NCBI GenBank assembly: GCA_039194665.1
Contig: JBCCVW010000187.1
Span: forward strand, 1 to 9,807
Direction of reading: 5' to 3'
Source: JABSQH01 sp039194665
GTDB lineage: Bacteria; Actinomycetota; Acidimicrobiia; Acidimicrobiales; Ilumatobacteraceae
Length of the DNA: 9,807 nt
The notes beneath the pieces are model-generated. The model did not search any database and was not told where the DNA came from. It worked only from the letters and a program-made list of their open reading frames with translations. Both the position numbers and the translations under genes were made by a program. This document shows positions 1-6,550 of the stretch, piece by piece. Numbering within the stretch: position 1 is the first letter of the stretch; every line of letters begins with the position of its first letter.

Positions 1-1
1 G

Positions 2-1789
2 GGTGTACACGCACAGCGTGCCGCTCGCCGAGAGCGCAACCGTCGCCGCATTGGCGATCGTCTGCCCGGCCTGATGGTTGATCGTCGACGCTTCAGGTCG
101 CGGCTGATCGCAGGGATATGCGACGGCGAATCCTTGGCCGGATGGTGCGACGATGCCGACGTTGACGATCGCGGCGTCGACGTGCTGACCGATCCCGACG
201 CGGCCGGTGACCTGCACTTCGGTGATCTGACCAGCCGAACGCCGGCCGATGCCCTGTTGCTCGCCGTCGGCGGTGGGACGACCCGGACGAGTCTCAACCA
301 GCCGCGCTGGACGGAACGTGTCGACGCCGACCGGATCCGGGAGGAAACCCATGCCGAGGTCGATGCGCGGCAACTCGTCGCCCATCTCGTTGGGCGCGTT
401 GCCACGATGCGAGACGTCGCCGACGCCGAGTTGGCCCGTCAGGTTGTATCCCCAGCACTTCACGAGGTTGTTGTCGAGAACCGCACACGTATGGCGGGCG
501 CCAGCCACCACAGCGATCGCCACTCGGTCGGCGCCAAGATCGATCGACGAGAGGTTGTCACCCATCTCGCCAGGTCCCGATCCGCGCTGGACGATGTCGC
601 CCTGGCCGAGCTGACCGTGCTCGTTCACGCCCCAGCACTTGAGCGATCGATCGTCGAGCTGCGCGCAGGCGTGGAAGCCGACGCCGGTGACGGAGTGCGC
701 GTGCCTGCCAGTACCGAGCTTGACGACGGGGAGCGCGTCGCCCATCTCGCCCGGGTTGTCACCGCGCCGCAGCAAGCTTTCGTTGCCCAGCTGGCCGCCG
801 GCGGCGTCACCCCAGCACTTCACCGACGCGTCGTCGAGCAGCGCGCAGGTGCCGTAGGTCATCGCTTGGACGGCGACTGCTGAACGACCGGTGCCGAGGT
901 CGATACGCGGCAAGTTGTCGCCCATCTCGCCCGGCGCCTCACCGCGGGTGCTGGTGTCACCGAGTCCAAGCTGCCCGAAGATGTTCAAGCCCCAGCACTT
1001 CAACAGGTGGTTGTCGAGCAGTGCGCAGGTGTGGGCATTGCCTGCGGACATCGCCACGGCGGCGACGTCGGTTCCGAGATCGATTGCCGGCAAGTTGTCG
1101 CCCATGTCGCCGGGAGCGGTCCCGCGCTCGACGGTGTCTCCGAGGCCCAGCGCACCTGTTGGATTGCCGCCCCAGCACTTCATCTCGTGGTTGTCGAGCA
1201 GTGCGCAGGTGTGCAGCGAGCCAGCGGCGATGGCGGTAGCCGTCCGCCCCGTGCCGAGGTCGACCGTCGGCAGGTTGTCACCCATCTCACCGGGATCGTC
1301 TCCCCGGTGCATGGTGTCGCCGATTCCGAGCGTGCCAGCGAGGTTGAATCCCCAGCACTTGACGTCGCCGGTATCGAGCAGTGCGCAGCTGTGTCCCTCA
1401 CCGACGGCAATGGCGGTCGCCGTGCGGCCGGTCCCGAGATCGACGGCCGGTAGGTTGTCGCCCATCTCGCCGGGGTTGTCTCCACGGTCGGTGGTGTCGC
1501 CGTAACCGAGTCGACCGAACAGGCCGAGGCCCCAACACTTCACCTCGCCCTGGGCGCTCAGTGCACAGGTGTGTTCGGTACCGAGGGCGAGCTCCACCCA
1601 CTCCGAGTGGGTACCAGTGTTGCCGCTGGCGCTTGCGGGCGAGCCTGCGGTTGGCGAGCCGGCCGTGACCGCAGTCAGGGCGAGCGCAACAGCGGCGACC
1701 GCCAACATCGATCGCCACCACCGACGCGGTTGGCGCGACTGACGACGGCGAGCGATCTCGACGAACTTGCGGGGATACATCGTGCACAT
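2..1789 (-). CDS. Secreted RCC1-repeat (beta-propeller type) protein, C-terminus cut by window edge
   Basis: 596 codons are visible and the frame is still open at the edge. Residues 1-27 are Arg-rich (RRRQSRQPRRWW), residues 28-44 form a hydrophobic core and an Ala/Ser-rich stretch ends near ASA at 52-54, so this is a signal peptide with a long n-region. Seven repeats follow, each with HxCALLD...KCWG then GxLGxGDxxxRGDxPGEMGDxLPxVDLG; the CWG cysteines are residues 85, 145, 205, 265, 325, 385 and 445, exactly 60 apart. This is the RCC1/alpha-tubulin-suppressor repeat family, which folds as a beta-propeller used for binding; the ligand is unknown. Each repeat has two cysteines ten residues apart, probably a disulfide in an exported protein. 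Residues 484-596 form a separate domain that also occurs in the gene at 9427. Start ATG 1789 was chosen because AGGAG (1798-1802) lies 8 nt upstream; ATG 1780 is the alternative. It lies 80 bp downstream of dcd on the same strand. Confidence 0.9.
   Translation of the reverse strand, partial: MCTMYPRKFVEIARRRQSRQPRRWWRSMLAVAAVALALTAVTAGSPTAGSPASASGNTGTHSEWVELALGTEHTCALSAQGEVKCWGLGLFGRLGYGDTTDRGDNPGEMGDNLPAVDLGTGRTATAIAVGEGHSCALLDTGDVKCWGFNLAGTLGIGDTMHRGDDPGEMGDNLPTVDLGTGRTATAIAAGSLHTCALLDNHEMKCWGGNPTGALGLGDTVERGTAPGDMGDNLPAIDLGTDVAAVAMSAGNAHTCALLDNHLLKCWGLNIFGQLGLGDTSTRGEAPGEMGDNLPRIDLGTGRSAVAVQAMTYGTCALLDDASVKCWGDAAGGQLGNESLLRRGDNPGEMGDALPVVKLGTGRHAHSVTGVGFHACAQLDDRSLKCWGVNEHGQLGQGDIVQRGSGPGEMGDNLSSIDLGADRVAIAVVAGARHTCAVLDNNLVKCWGYNLTGQLGVGDVSHRGNAPNEMGDELPRIDLGMGFLPDPVGVDTFRPARLVETRPGRPTADGEQQGIGRRSAGQITEVQVTGRVGIGQHVDAAIVNVGIVAPSGQGFAVAYPCDQPRPEASTINHQAGQTIANAATVALSASGTLCVYT
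340..1594 (-). repeat. Seven in-frame 180-bp RCC1-type repeats
   Basis: On the plus strand the word CCCAGCACTT (once CCCAACACTT), the complement of KCWG codons, recurs at 451, 631, 811, 991, 1171, 1351 and 1531, always exactly 180 bp apart. Companion words such as TTGTCGCCCATCTCGCC, complementary to the GEMGDNL codons, recur with the same period. The unit is 60 residues, somewhat longer than the roughly 50 residues typical of RCC1 repeats, because of the GD-RGD-PGEMGD loop. The last unit is incomplete: after IDLGMG it passes into the C-terminal domain. The array also produces long spurious open frames on the opposite strand. Confidence 0.92.
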
Positions 1790-1797
1790 TTGGGAGG

Positions 1798-1802
1798 CTC
1801 CT
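1798..1802 (-). promoter_or_regulatory. Ribosome binding site for the RCC1-repeat gene
   Basis: The minus strand reads AGGAG here, 8 nt before ATG 1789. It decides between that start and the in-frame ATG at 1780, which would lie 17 nt away. Confidence 0.6.
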
Positions 1803-1869
1803 GGCGGATTCGGGGCGCGGCTGCGCTCACCGGTCCTGACGGGCCACCCGCCGATCACTTACGCGGCGA

Positions 1870-2439
1870 TCAGCGAAAATTCTCGAAGTAGCGGCTCGGG
1901 GTTGGTCCCCGTTGACCGTGGTACTTCGACCCCAACACGCTTGCGCCGTACGGCTCGTCCGCCGGCGTCGTCATCTGCATGAAGCTGATCTGGCCGATCT
2001 TCATCTCCGGATAGAGCGTGATCGGCAGGCTGGCCACGTTGGCGAGCTCCAGGGTGATGTGCCCATCGAAGCCGGGATCGACAAACCCGGCGGTGGAGTG
2101 AATGAGCAGGCCGAGGCGTCCGAGCGAGCTCTTGCCGTCGACCCGCCCGACGATGTCGTCGGGCATCCCGATGCGCTCCAGCGTGGAACCGAGCACGAAC
2201 TCACCGGGATGGAGGATGAACGGTTCGTCGCTATCCGGATCGAGTTCGACCAACTCGGTCAGATCGGCCATGTCCTGCTTCACATCGATGACGCCACGGG
2301 TGTGGTTGCGGAACACCCGAAACAACGGCGAGATGCGGACGTCGATCGACGACGGCTGAATGAGCGCATCGTCGAACGGTTCAATCACGATCCGGCCAGC
2401 AGCGAGCTGCTCACGCATTGTGCGGTCCGACAAGATCAC
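1870..2439 (-). CDS. dcd: dCTP deaminase, probably bifunctional dCTP deaminase/dUTPase (dUMP-forming)
   Basis: 189 residues, the normal length. Dcd deaminates dCTP; the bifunctional type also removes pyrophosphate to give dUMP for thymidylate synthesis, in the cytosol, as a homotrimer. Visible motifs are IQPSSIDVRI (27-36), LHPGEFVLGSTLE (76-88), GKSSLGRLG (102-110), HSTAGFVDPGFDGHITLE (114-131, with Glu131 at the catalytic glutamate position) and a C-terminal GQRGPTPSR (175-183) that in this family closes over the nucleotide. The HSTAGFxDPGF signature matches the bifunctional enzymes of Mycobacterium tuberculosis and Methanocaldococcus rather than the E. coli-type HxTAxRxDPGW. The start is GTG at 2439, matching the usual M-x-LSD beginning of the family; the ribosome site is weak. 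It is divergent from the ferredoxin and upstream of the RCC1-repeat gene on the same strand. Confidence 0.95.
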   Translation of the reverse strand: MILSDRTMREQLAAGRIVIEPFDDALIQPSSIDVRISPLFRVFRNHTRGVIDVKQDMADLTELVELDPDSDEPFILHPGEFVLGSTLERIGMPDDIVGRVDGKSSLGRLGLLIHSTAGFVDPGFDGHITLELANVASLPITLYPEMKIGQISFMQMTTPADEPYGASVLGSKYHGQRGPTPSRYFENFR

Positions 2440-2535
2440 AGCAGCTTCACCGCTCGTGACGTTAGCGATCGCCCACCGAACCGCGTTGACGAACCCGGTG
2501 CTTCTCGGGGGCCCTGCGGACTAAACCAGGTGTCG

Positions 2536-2556
2536 GCCGTTAATATTAATCGGTAA
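2536..2556. promoter_or_regulatory. AT-rich palindromic island between divergent dcd and ferredoxin genes
   Basis: TTAATATTAA at 2540-2549 is a perfect 10-bp palindrome in an otherwise GC-rich window, flanked by CCG and TCGG. It lies 37 bp before the ferredoxin start and about 100 bp before the dcd start. TAATAT (2541-2546) could serve as a -10 box on the plus strand and the same sequence could serve the minus strand. No convincing -35 box was found at the right distance for either gene, so promoter function is inferred from position and composition. Confidence 0.35.
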
Positions 2557-2586
2557 CCCCTCAACGAAGAAGGAACAGCATTCGAC

Positions 2587-2907
2587 ATGGCAGTGACAGC
2601 ACTCATGGTGTGGATCGACCAGGACTTGTGCACGGGCGACGGCATCTGTTCAGAGATCTGTCCCGACGTGTTCACCCCGCGCGACGACGGGCTGTGGGTG
2701 GTCAAAGAAGAGGCTGAGCACTTCGGTGAGTCGATCGTGTTCGACGGCGCCGACGGTCCCGGTCATGGGCCTGACATGGGCAAGGGCGTGGCGCGCATCC
2801 CCGACTCGTTGATCGACACGGCAGTCGAGGCGGCCGAGGAGTGCCCCGGCGAGTGCATCATGATCGAACCGTACGATCAAGAAGCGATCAACAACCGCGG
2901 CGCCTAG
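2587..2907 (+). CDS. Single-cluster ferredoxin with Asp in the cluster motif
   Basis: 106 residues. The cluster motif is C15-xx-D18-xx-C21-xxx-C25-P, with the fourth cysteine at C86-P. This is the arrangement of Pyrococcus furiosus-type ferredoxin (CIGDAICxxxCP), where Asp replaces one Cys and the cluster is [4Fe-4S] or [3Fe-4S]; related actinobacterial proteins often donate electrons to P450s or other oxygenases. Between C25 and C86 lies a 60-residue spacer, longer than usual, with a Gly/Asp-rich part (GADGPGHGPDMGKG, residues 54-67). An extra cysteine, C90, follows C86. The protein is acidic and cytosolic. ATG 2587 was chosen as the first in-frame start; AGGA at 2571-2574 lies 12 nt upstream, rather far, and ATG 2605 lacks any ribosome site. 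No oxygenase or reductase partner is in the window, so its partner is unknown. Confidence 0.9.
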   Translation: MAVTALMVWIDQDLCTGDGICSEICPDVFTPRDDGLWVVKEEAEHFGESIVFDGADGPGHGPDMGKGVARIPDSLIDTAVEAAEECPGECIMIEPYDQEAINNRGA

Positions 2908-2910
2908 CTC

Positions 2911-2923
2911 CGGCGCTGCGCCG
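2911..2923. terminator. Small GC hairpin between convergent genes
   Basis: CGGCG-CTG-CGCCG forms a perfect 5-bp stem with a 3-nt loop inside the 17-bp gap between the ferredoxin stop and the AMP-ligase stop. There is no U-run on either strand, so it may only contribute to bidirectional termination; the assignment rests mainly on position. Confidence 0.3.
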
Positions 2924-2924
2924 C

Positions 2925-4484
2925 TCAGCCGTCGCCCAGTTGGCGACGGAGTACCTTGCCGGTTGCCGTGCGCGGCAGGACATCGACGAATTCAATCGTG
3001 CGTGGCACCTTGAACCGGCTGAGGCGCGCCGCCACCATCGACTTCAACGTTGCTTCGTCGATCTCGCTGTTCTCGGTGCGTACGACATACGCAACGAGGC
3101 GCTCGCCGAACGCCTCGTCGGCGACTCCCACCACCACCGCATCGGCCACACCCGGGTCCGTCAACAGCAGCTCTTCGATCTCCAACGGGTACACGTTCTC
3201 GCCGCCGCTGACGATCATGTCGTCGGCGCGACCCGTCACAAACAGCCGTCCCTCGTCGTCGAGGTACCCGACGTCGCCGGTGGCCATGAGTCCATCGACG
3301 ACATCTTTCGATCCGCCGCCGGTATAGCCCTGGAAGTTTGAGCCGCTACCGACGAAGATCGCCCCCTGTTGGCCTGCTCGAACGGCCGCGCCAGCAGGAT
3401 CGAGAATCGCCAACCGCGTCCCGGAAATCGCGCGGCCAACCGTGCCTGGCGCATGCCGCAGGTCGTCGGGGGTGGCAAGAGTGGCCTGCCCAACTTCGGT
3501 CGAGCCGTACAGGTTGTAGAGGTTGTCGCCGACTCGGTCGAGCCACGCGTTCGCGGTGGCCGTTGGCAGGGCCGAGCCGCTCGATGCGACGACCCGCAAC
3601 GAGGAGAGATCGGCCTGGTCGAGTGATGACGACTGCAGGAGCCGCTGCAAGATGGTGGGCACGACCACGAGCACATCCGCCCGATGCGCATCGAGCATCG
3701 TGATCGTGACGTCCGGGTCGAATCGAGTGCTCACCACCACCGTGCCACCGAGCACGGCAGTCGTGAGGGCCTGGGCGAATCCCCATGCGTGGAACAGCGG
3801 GCAGGCGATGACGACCGTGTCGCCGGTCTGGATCGGGATGCGTTCGAGCATGCCGATCGCAGGTCGAGGATCGGCAGCGAGTGAACGACGCGCACCCTTT
3901 GGTGTTCCGGTGGTGCCCGATGTCAACAGGATCGGCACGACCGGATCGCGCAGACTCTGACGGGGAAGCGACGGTGCTTGGCCGGCCGGCGGTGATGTCG
4001 CGTGGTGATGATCGAGGATCACGCCATCGAATCCGGCAGCCGCGACGACGTCGGCAGTCGACTCGTCGTGGACCAACCCGACAACACCTTCGCGGCGGAG
4101 CACACCAGCGAGCTGCTCTGGCGCGAACTCCGTGTTGAGCAGCACCGGCACCAGCCCACACTTCGACGTCGCCACCAGCGCGGTCAAGAAGAGCGACCCG
4201 TTGCGCGCCATCAACCCGACTGCGTCGCCCGCGGTCAAGCCGGCTGCGCTCATCTCCCCGGCAAGCTGGGTCGAACGCTGGTCGAGCGTGCTGTAGCTCA
4301 CGGTCTCGTGATCATCGATCACCGCTGCACGCTGCGGAAACCGGCCAGCGGCGGCCGCGTACGGCACGGCGAGCGAGGCACCCCACCGGGAGACTGCTAT
4401 CGCGTTCGCTCCGAACTGCCGTGGATCGAGCACCCCGGCCCGTCGTGCTGCGTCCGCCAACGAACCGAGCCGGCCAAACACCAT
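2925..4484 (-). CDS. Class I acyl-CoA synthetase / AMP-dependent ligase (FadD-like)
   Basis: 519 residues, full length for an acyl-CoA synthetase. It activates a carboxylic acid with ATP to an acyl adenylate and transfers it to CoA. Visible adenylation motifs are the phosphate loop LTSGTTGTPKG (187-197), YGSTE (326-330), TGD (402-404), the hinge GRADDMIVSGGENVYP (418-433) and LPRTATGK with catalytic Lys510. VLLNTEF at 114-120 resembles mycobacterial FadD2/FadD12-type proteins. Chain length and substrate cannot be read from the sequence. The ATG at 4484 overlaps the TGA of the upstream TetR gene by one base (TGATG) and has GGAG 8 nt upstream (4493-4496), so the two are co-transcribed and probably translationally coupled. 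It converges on the ferredoxin with a 17-bp gap. Most likely a fatty- or aromatic-acid CoA ligase. Confidence 0.93.
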   Translation of the reverse strand: MVFGRLGSLADAARRAGVLDPRQFGANAIAVSRWGASLAVPYAAAAGRFPQRAAVIDDHETVSYSTLDQRSTQLAGEMSAAGLTAGDAVGLMARNGSLFLTALVATSKCGLVPVLLNTEFAPEQLAGVLRREGVVGLVHDESTADVVAAAGFDGVILDHHHATSPPAGQAPSLPRQSLRDPVVPILLTSGTTGTPKGARRSLAADPRPAIGMLERIPIQTGDTVVIACPLFHAWGFAQALTTAVLGGTVVVSTRFDPDVTITMLDAHRADVLVVVPTILQRLLQSSSLDQADLSSLRVVASSGSALPTATANAWLDRVGDNLYNLYGSTEVGQATLATPDDLRHAPGTVGRAISGTRLAILDPAGAAVRAGQQGAIFVGSGSNFQGYTGGGSKDVVDGLMATGDVGYLDDEGRLFVTGRADDMIVSGGENVYPLEIEELLLTDPGVADAVVVGVADEAFGERLVAYVVRTENSEIDEATLKSMVAARLSRFKVPRTIEFVDVLPRTATGKVLRRQLGDG

Positions 4485-5158
4485 CAGCGATGCTCCGGCG
4501 CGTCGATGCTGGTGTCCAAACGACGCTCGGCGCCGTCGAGCAAGAGGGCGAGCGCATCGTCGGTGAGCTGTTCCGGGGTGGTGCCGAACAGGAGCGGCGC
4601 CACGGCCGTGATGTTCGGCATCTCGTCGGCGCCGTCGATGATCGCTTGGGAAGCGCCCTCATACTGCGCTGACTCGGCTGGTGCGTCGCCGAAGACGTGT
4701 TCTTGTCGCACCCGCGTGCACAACAACGCGATGGCGGTCAACCAGAACGTGGTGGCGTCGGCATCCCGAAAGCCGGCCCGCCGGAGCACGCCGAACCCCA
4801 CGTCGGTCATCACCCAGGCGTCGCGGCTGTGGTTGCCGTCTCGCTCGAGATGATCTGCCATGCCCGGGTACCGGCGAAGTACGCCGAGAATCGACGTCGC
4901 CATCTCCTCGAACCACGTCCGCCACGACAGGTCGGGGTCAGGGAGTTGTAACTCGGACAACGCGCCGTCGAGCACGAGCTGCACCAAGCGCTGCTTGTCG
5001 GGCACGTGGTGGTACACCGCGGTGGGCCACACGTTCAACGTCGTCGCCAATCGGCGCATCGAGAGCGCGGCAAGACCATCGACGCTGACGATGTCGAGCG
5101 CGGCCGACTGGATCTCCCCGACGGTCAGCGGATCGGAACGGTGCGCAGTCGTGTTCAC
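4484..5158 (-). CDS. TetR-family transcriptional regulator
   Basis: 224 residues from the chosen start. The N-terminal domain fits TetR: EIQSAALDIVSVDGLAALS, then a helix-turn-helix in RRLATTLNVWPTAVYHHVPDK (about residues 35-55) and the following LVQLVLDGALSEL helix. The rest is helical, as expected for a ligand-binding/dimer domain (YPGMADHL near the start, DAWVMTDVGFGVLRRAG in the middle); the ligand is unknown. The frame stays open upstream to GTG 5272, but residues before LTVGEIQ then look like untranslated sequence. GTG 5158 gives a normal TetR length and has GGGG 6 nt upstream; GTGs at 5173, 5179 and 5194 are alternatives. It is the first gene of a two-gene operon with the acyl-CoA synthetase, which is typical of TetR proteins sensing acyl-CoA or acid ligands. 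It is divergent from the binding-protein gene, with tandem palindromes between them. Confidence 0.88.
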   Translation of the reverse strand: MNTTAHRSDPLTVGEIQSAALDIVSVDGLAALSMRRLATTLNVWPTAVYHHVPDKQRLVQLVLDGALSELQLPDPDLSWRTWFEEMATSILGVLRRYPGMADHLERDGNHSRDAWVMTDVGFGVLRRAGFRDADATTFWLTAIALLCTRVRQEHVFGDAPAESAQYEGASQAIIDGADEMPNITAVAPLLFGTTPEQLTDDALALLLDGAERRLDTSIDAPEHR

Positions 5159-5321
5159 AGCTTGCCCCAGCACGGTCACCGTACTGCTCGCCACGCGCTC
5201 GGTGGATGGCGAGCGCACGCTCCCAGCAGGATGCCGAGCGGCGATCCGACCTTGCCCTCTCCGTCCATTCACACCCGTCGTCGCTCACCAGTCCGTGCCC
5301 GCGTGCCTTGCCCCGCCCGTC

Positions 5322-5358
5322 CTGTACGCCGTACAGTCAGGCCCTGTACGGCGTACAG
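5322..5358. promoter_or_regulatory. Tandem 15-bp palindromic operators, probably for the TetR regulator
   Basis: CTGTACGCCGTACAG (5322-5336) and CTGTACGGCGTACAG (5344-5358) are each perfect 7+1+7 palindromes and exact reverse complements of each other. Their centres (5329 and 5351) are 22 bp apart, about two helical turns, so two dimers could sit on the same DNA face. Including flanks, CCTGTACGSCGTACAGYCAG is a 20-bp direct repeat. Size and symmetry are typical of TetR-family operators. A weak plus-strand promoter can be fitted (TTGCCC 5308-5313, 18 bp, TACAGT 5332-5337), which the first palindrome would block. They lie 66 bp before the binding-protein start and about 160 bp before the TetR start. 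Identity of the bound protein is inferred. Confidence 0.75.
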
Positions 5359-5424
5359 CCAGCCTTCCTCATCTGGTGTGGAAGGTGTTCCTACCCCGCT
5401 CGCCCGCAGGAGACATCAACGGTC

Positions 5425-6516
5425 ATGACACACCGCACGACATCGGCCATCGCACTCGCAGTCGCCCTCATCGCAGTCAGCTGCTCCGACTCGTCGGAGG
5501 ACAACTCGACGGCCACCACACCAGCGCCGGTCGACACCGAGTCGTCGGCGAACGACACCATTGATCCAGCGACCACAGAACCAACGACCACAGATGGAAC
5601 CGCCGACACGACCGTGGCCTCGACGGACCCAATCGACAGCACCAGCACCACTGCGGCGAGCGAAGCGAGCGTCGACGACCTCCGGATTGTCGACTTGTCG
5701 GACTCGTTGTTCGAGTTCGCCGCGCTGGGTGTTGCACCGGTCGGCAACTTCTACGAACCCGAACTCCTCGCCGGCACATTCGACAACATCGACGCCGATC
5801 CCGACATCGTCGACGCGATCGTCGGGGGTACAAACGTGGCTCCGGACTTCGCCCTCGATCTCGAGGGCATCGCCGCGCTCGAGCCCGACCTCGTCATCAC
5901 GAGCGACGGATTCGCGCCGTTCTTCGGCAACGGCATCGACGAGATCGACGCCGGCATCGCCCCAGTCGTCGTGATCTCGACAGAGGGCGATTGGCAACAA
6001 CGCACTCGCGCCGTCGCCGAAGCTGTCGGCCTGGACGCCGAAGCCGACGATCGGATCGCCTCGATCGAAGACGAGCTCAATGCGCTCCGCGCGGAGCTTG
6101 AGGACGCGGGCCTGTCTGGGTCGGTGGTATCAGCAGTTCGTCAGGGACCGACGCCGGGCGAGGTCTACGCGTTCGTGCCACCATCACAGGTCTCGACCGT
6201 GCTCGATGACCTCGGTCTCGTTCAGCCCGCCGCCCAGTCCGACGCCGGCCTCGCCGAGGCGGTGTTCCCGCCGCCCGCCGCCCAGTATCGGCTCTCCGAA
6301 GAGTTGCTCCTCGAACACGACGGCGACACGATCCTGTTCGGCGAAGTGGCGCCGGGCGACCTCGATGCCTTCACGTCGGGCCCATTGGCCAGCGCGCTGT
6401 CCGGCGTGCAGAGCGGCAACGTCGCCGGCGTTTCCTACTTCGTGTGGGCGCTGCCCACCGCTGTGGGCGTCGAGGAGATCTTGCGCGACATCAGGTTGCA
6501 CGTGCTCGAGGGATAA
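5425..6516 (+). CDS. ABC-transporter substrate-binding lipoprotein, BtuF/FhuD (Peripla_BP_2) class
   Basis: 363 residues. Residues 1-19 are a lipoprotein signal peptide with lipobox-like AVSC, making Cys20 the lipidated residue. Residues 21-84 are an unusually long, disordered-looking linker rich in Thr, Ser, Asp and Ala. The binding domain (about 86-363) has the class features: LGVAPVG (101-107), DLEGIAALEPDLVIT (145-159, the characteristic 'ALxPDLVI' element), VVVIS, an Ala/Glu-rich connecting helix near 192-229, and a second lobe with GEVYAFVP and TILFGE. Proteins of this class capture ferric siderophores, heme or cobalamin for import; the ligand cannot be read here. ATG 5425 was chosen because it begins a complete signal peptide and AGGAG (5408-5412) lies 12 nt upstream; the frame is open further up but has no export signal. 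No permease or ATPase gene is in the window. It follows the tandem operators. Confidence 0.88.
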   Translation: MTHRTTSAIALAVALIAVSCSDSSEDNSTATTPAPVDTESSANDTIDPATTEPTTTDGTADTTVASTDPIDSTSTTAASEASVDDLRIVDLSDSLFEFAALGVAPVGNFYEPELLAGTFDNIDADPDIVDAIVGGTNVAPDFALDLEGIAALEPDLVITSDGFAPFFGNGIDEIDAGIAPVVVISTEGDWQQRTRAVAEAVGLDAEADDRIASIEDELNALRAELEDAGLSGSVVSAVRQGPTPGEVYAFVPPSQVSTVLDDLGLVQPAAQSDAGLAEAVFPPPAAQYRLSEELLLEHDGDTILFGEVAPGDLDAFTSGPLASALSGVQSGNVAGVSYFVWALPTAVGVEEILRDIRLHVLEG

Positions 6517-6550
6517 TCCGCAGCCCATCACTTTCCGGCAGACTGACCCG

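Noticed and set aside
74..1505. Long plus-strand open frames (for example 74-883 and 891-1505) with repetitive translations
   Set aside because: They are the antisense of the RCC1 repeats. The minus frame has the signal peptide, KCWG motifs and consistent codon bias.
451..1540. Regular 180-bp repeats considered as a CRISPR or satellite array
   Set aside because: The period is a multiple of three with in-frame protein repeats and no short direct-repeat/spacer structure; it is a coding repeat.
1912..2556. Plus-strand frame antisense to dcd
   Set aside because: The minus strand encodes an unmistakable dCTP deaminase; the plus frame has no motif.
5206..5424. Upstream extension of the binding-protein frame to ATG 5206
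   Set aside because: It would run through the tandem palindromes and bury the signal peptide 73 residues inside; ATG 5425 gives a proper lipoprotein start.
6080..6550. Upstream extension of the GGT-like frame to ATG 6080
   Set aside because: It overlaps the binding-protein gene in another frame and the translation is Arg/Ser-rich with no family similarity; the GGT homology begins just after GTG 6551.
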